A stretch of DNA of 6,659 nucleotides from NCBI GenBank assembly GCA_900549365.1, contig UROD01000042.1, positions 1 through 6,659 on the forward strand, given 5' to 3'. The DNA comes from an uncultured Rickettsiales bacterium. GTDB taxonomy: Bacteria > Pseudomonadota > Alphaproteobacteria > Rs-D84. The first letter of the stretch is position 1. Each line of letters opens with the position of its first letter. The notes below the pieces were generated by a model. That model made no database searches, was not told the origin of the DNA, and worked only from the letters and a program-made list of their open reading frames with translations. Shown piece by piece: positions 4,900-6,659 of the stretch. Made by a program: the position numbers and the translations under genes.

Positions 4900-6659
4900 G
4901 AATATCTTTTGTGCAACAAATCCTGCAAAAATGTCAGACGCGTTGTGGCAGGTGTTGAATGCGTCTGGTGTGGATTTGTCGCGTATGTTGATATTTTTGC
5001 CCAGCAGACGTGCCGTGCGCACGGTGGAAAAAATGCTGGCAGAAAAGTCGGGCGGGGCGGTAATTTTACCTGAATTGGTCGCGTTGGGCGAAGGGTCGCC
5101 TGATGAAATTGATGATGATATGGCGTCTGGCGCAATTTCTAATATGGCGCGCGTTGTTATGTTGGCCAAGTTATTGGCCGCTGATGCCAGTATAAAAAAT
5201 ATTACAACGGCATTGCCAGTTGCGCGTGATTTGGTGCGTATGACGGACTATCTGGAAAACGAAGGGGTGGACGCCAGTACGATTGATTGGAATGCGCTGG
5301 TCGGCGACGAATATGCCGCGCATTTTCAGCACAAGGCAAAATTGCTGGAAATTATAACGCGTGTATTGCCGGCGTATTATGATGGACGTAAAACACAAAC
5401 CGCGGCGCGTAATTGTGCAATACGCGGGTGGATAAATCATTTGAATGAATATGATTTGGTTGTCGTATGTGCATCAACCGCCAGTGTACCCGCAACGGCG
5501 GATTTAATGCGTGCGGTGGCGTGCGCCCCACATGGCCGTATAATTTTGTCTGGTAAATATTCTGGCACAGAAAGTGATTTGATACGTGCAACACACCCGT
5601 ACAACGCTGAATATAGATTTTTAACATCTTTGGGGCTGGCGGAATCAGATGTACAACCGATTGATGTTGGCGCGTCACCGATTGATTTCTTGAACTATGC
5701 ATTCAGCAACAATCCACAAATACCAGATAATGGTGCAGCGGTGCGTCACTGTCATTTGATTGAATGCGCCCGTGAAAGCGAAGAGGCCGCCGTTGTTGCG
5801 GAAATTGCATCGCGCGCGGCGGGTGAAAATAAATCTGTTTTGATTATAACCCCTGATGCGGCCGGAAATCAGCGCGCGGGGGCTGCATTGCGTGCACGGG
5901 GAATTGATGCGGACTTTTCAGGTGGAGTTGCCGGCACAATGACGAATACTGGGCGCGCAATATTAAATGTATTTTCAGATTGGTTAGATGCGGGCGACAA
6001 TGCAACGTTTGAACATTTGTATACAGATGCGGGCGAAAACTTGTTTGAAATGATTGTGCGCATGGTGGACGAAAATCGCAACGCATTTGCACCAGTGTTT
6101 GATATGTCGGACGTGCCGGCGATGCAGATATGGGCGGCGATTAAAAATATGTCTGATTGTATTCGCGATGCTGATATCAAATTATCATTATCTGATGCAT
6201 ATGCGTTTTTAACAGATGCGATTTCTGGTGTGTCGGTGCGTGGCGCAATGAACAGCGCGGCGCGTGTGGTTGTTCTTGGGACAATTGAATCACGTATGCA
6301 GACCGCTGATGTTGTGATTTTAACTGGCTTGAACGAGGGAATGTTCCCCGCGCGCGGATATGAAAATGCGTGGTTGCCTGTGCGTTTGGCAGCGCAAATT
6401 GGATTGCCGTCTGCGGACAGAAAGGTTTCATTACAGGCGTTGGATTTTATGAATTTGTCGTGTGGGGCCGATGTGTATTGGACGCGCAGCGGTGCGTCCG
6501 GTGGGGTTCAGACGGCGGAATCACGTTTCATATCACGCGTACGTGCACGTGGTGGCGCGTTTGATACGGCGGCTGGTACAGATATCTTGCGTGTGGTGCG
6601 CGCCCGTGATGACATAGCATCATACCCGCTGGATTACAGTGCGCCCACGCCACCCGCCG
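4886..6659 (+). CDS. addB: Double-strand break repair protein AddB, alphaproteobacterial type (5' part, runs off the window)
   Basis: AddB pairs with AddA as the helicase-nuclease that processes DNA double-strand breaks for recombination; it is the counterpart of RecBCD. The window holds 591 codons of an expected 1000 or so. Landmarks are an N-terminal strand I-F-C-A-T-N-P (7-13), F-L-P-S-R-R-A-V-R-T (37-46), L-P-E-L-V-A-L-G, and a long middle with V-L-I-I-T-P. Next comes the strongly conserved L-G-T-I-E-S-R-M-Q-T-A-D (464-475), with G-L-N-E-G-M-F-P (481-488), then T-R-S-G-A-S-G-G and S-R-F-I-S-R. The N-terminal position of a Walker A loop is degenerate, as is usual in alphaproteobacterial AddB, so ATP-driven unwinding would rest with AddA. 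The frame stays open to the edge, ending in a Pro-rich linker (A-P-T-P-P-A) that normally precedes the C-terminal RecB-like nuclease domain. The gene overlaps engB by 14 nt and is probably translationally coupled to it. addA would be expected downstream, outside the window. Confidence 0.92.
   Translation, partial: MESNKNIFCATNPAKMSDALWQVLNASGVDLSRMLIFLPSRRAVRTVEKMLAEKSGGAVILPELVALGEGSPDEIDDDMASGAISNMARVVMLAKLLAADASIKNITTALPVARDLVRMTDYLENEGVDASTIDWNALVGDEYAAHFQHKAKLLEIITRVLPAYYDGRKTQTAARNCAIRGWINHLNEYDLVVVCASTASVPATADLMRAVACAPHGRIILSGKYSGTESDLIRATHPYNAEYRFLTSLGLAESDVQPIDVGASPIDFLNYAFSNNPQIPDNGAAVRHCHLIECARESEEAAVVAEIASRAAGENKSVLIITPDAAGNQRAGAALRARGIDADFSGGVAGTMTNTGRAILNVFSDWLDAGDNATFEHLYTDAGENLFEMIVRMVDENRNAFAPVFDMSDVPAMQIWAAIKNMSDCIRDADIKLSLSDAYAFLTDAISGVSVRGAMNSAARVVVLGTIESRMQTADVVILTGLNEGMFPARGYENAWLPVRLAAQIGLPSADRKVSLQALDFMNLSCGADVYWTRSGASGGVQTAESRFISRVRARGGAFDTAAGTDILRVVRARDDIASYPLDYSAPTPPA

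Noticed and set aside
4809..5169. Minus-strand open frames opposite the start of addB
   Set aside because: The plus strand reads as AddB without interruption with conserved motifs on both sides, so these antisense frames are by-products of its codon usage.
1..6659. CRISPR arrays, transposons, tRNA or rRNA genes, long direct repeats
   Set aside because: I saw no regularly spaced repeats, transposase motifs, terminal inverted repeats or RNA gene signatures by eye on either strand.

Overview
The window looks like a piece of an alphaproteobacterial chromosome of middling GC content, using the standard bacterial code (TGG for Trp; TGA only as a stop). The lineage call rests on two things. First, a LppC-type periplasmic-binding-fold gene is divergent from rsmI, an arrangement I know from alphaproteobacteria. 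Second, the partial gene at the right edge encodes the alphaproteobacterial form of AddB. A closer placement, for example an uncultured gut or host-associated clade, is only a guess.

Left third (1-1942): an accessory-looking, more A/T-rich part. A GC-rich hairpin sits at the left edge. It is followed by a minus-strand DUF488 gene (99-524) and a divergent plus-strand MFS transporter (650-1816), which share an intergenic region of about 125 bp holding candidate promoters for both. After the MFS stop codon comes a 40-codon open stretch with no start codon (1817-1939) that may be a gene remnant. A strong hairpin terminator (1943-1965) then separates this block from the next.

Middle (1964-3500, minus strand): a LppC/LpoA-like putative penicillin-binding-protein activator. 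The mature protein is intact, but its signal peptide lies in another reading frame. A single-base slip in a GGC-repeat tract near 3451-3459 disconnects the two, so this is either a real frameshift or an assembly error.

Right half (3506-6659, plus strand): a tightly packed run of rsmI (16S rRNA 2'-O-methyltransferase), engB/yihA (ribosome-assembly GTPase) and the first 591 codons of addB (recombination helicase-nuclease subunit). rsmI and engB overlap by 8 nt. addB appears to start at a TTG inside engB, overlapping it by 14 nt. A good promoter (TTGAAA-N16-TATTAT) and Shine-Dalgarno precede rsmI, and its -10 box overlaps that of a candidate promoter for the divergent LppC-like gene. Two genes of the run serve the ribosome and one serves DNA repair; the addB nuclease domain, and presumably addA, lie beyond the window.

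I found no CRISPR array, insertion sequence, tRNA or rRNA gene, or recognisable novel system. The items most worth a second look are the frameshifted signal peptide and the orphan coding-like stretch after the MFS gene.
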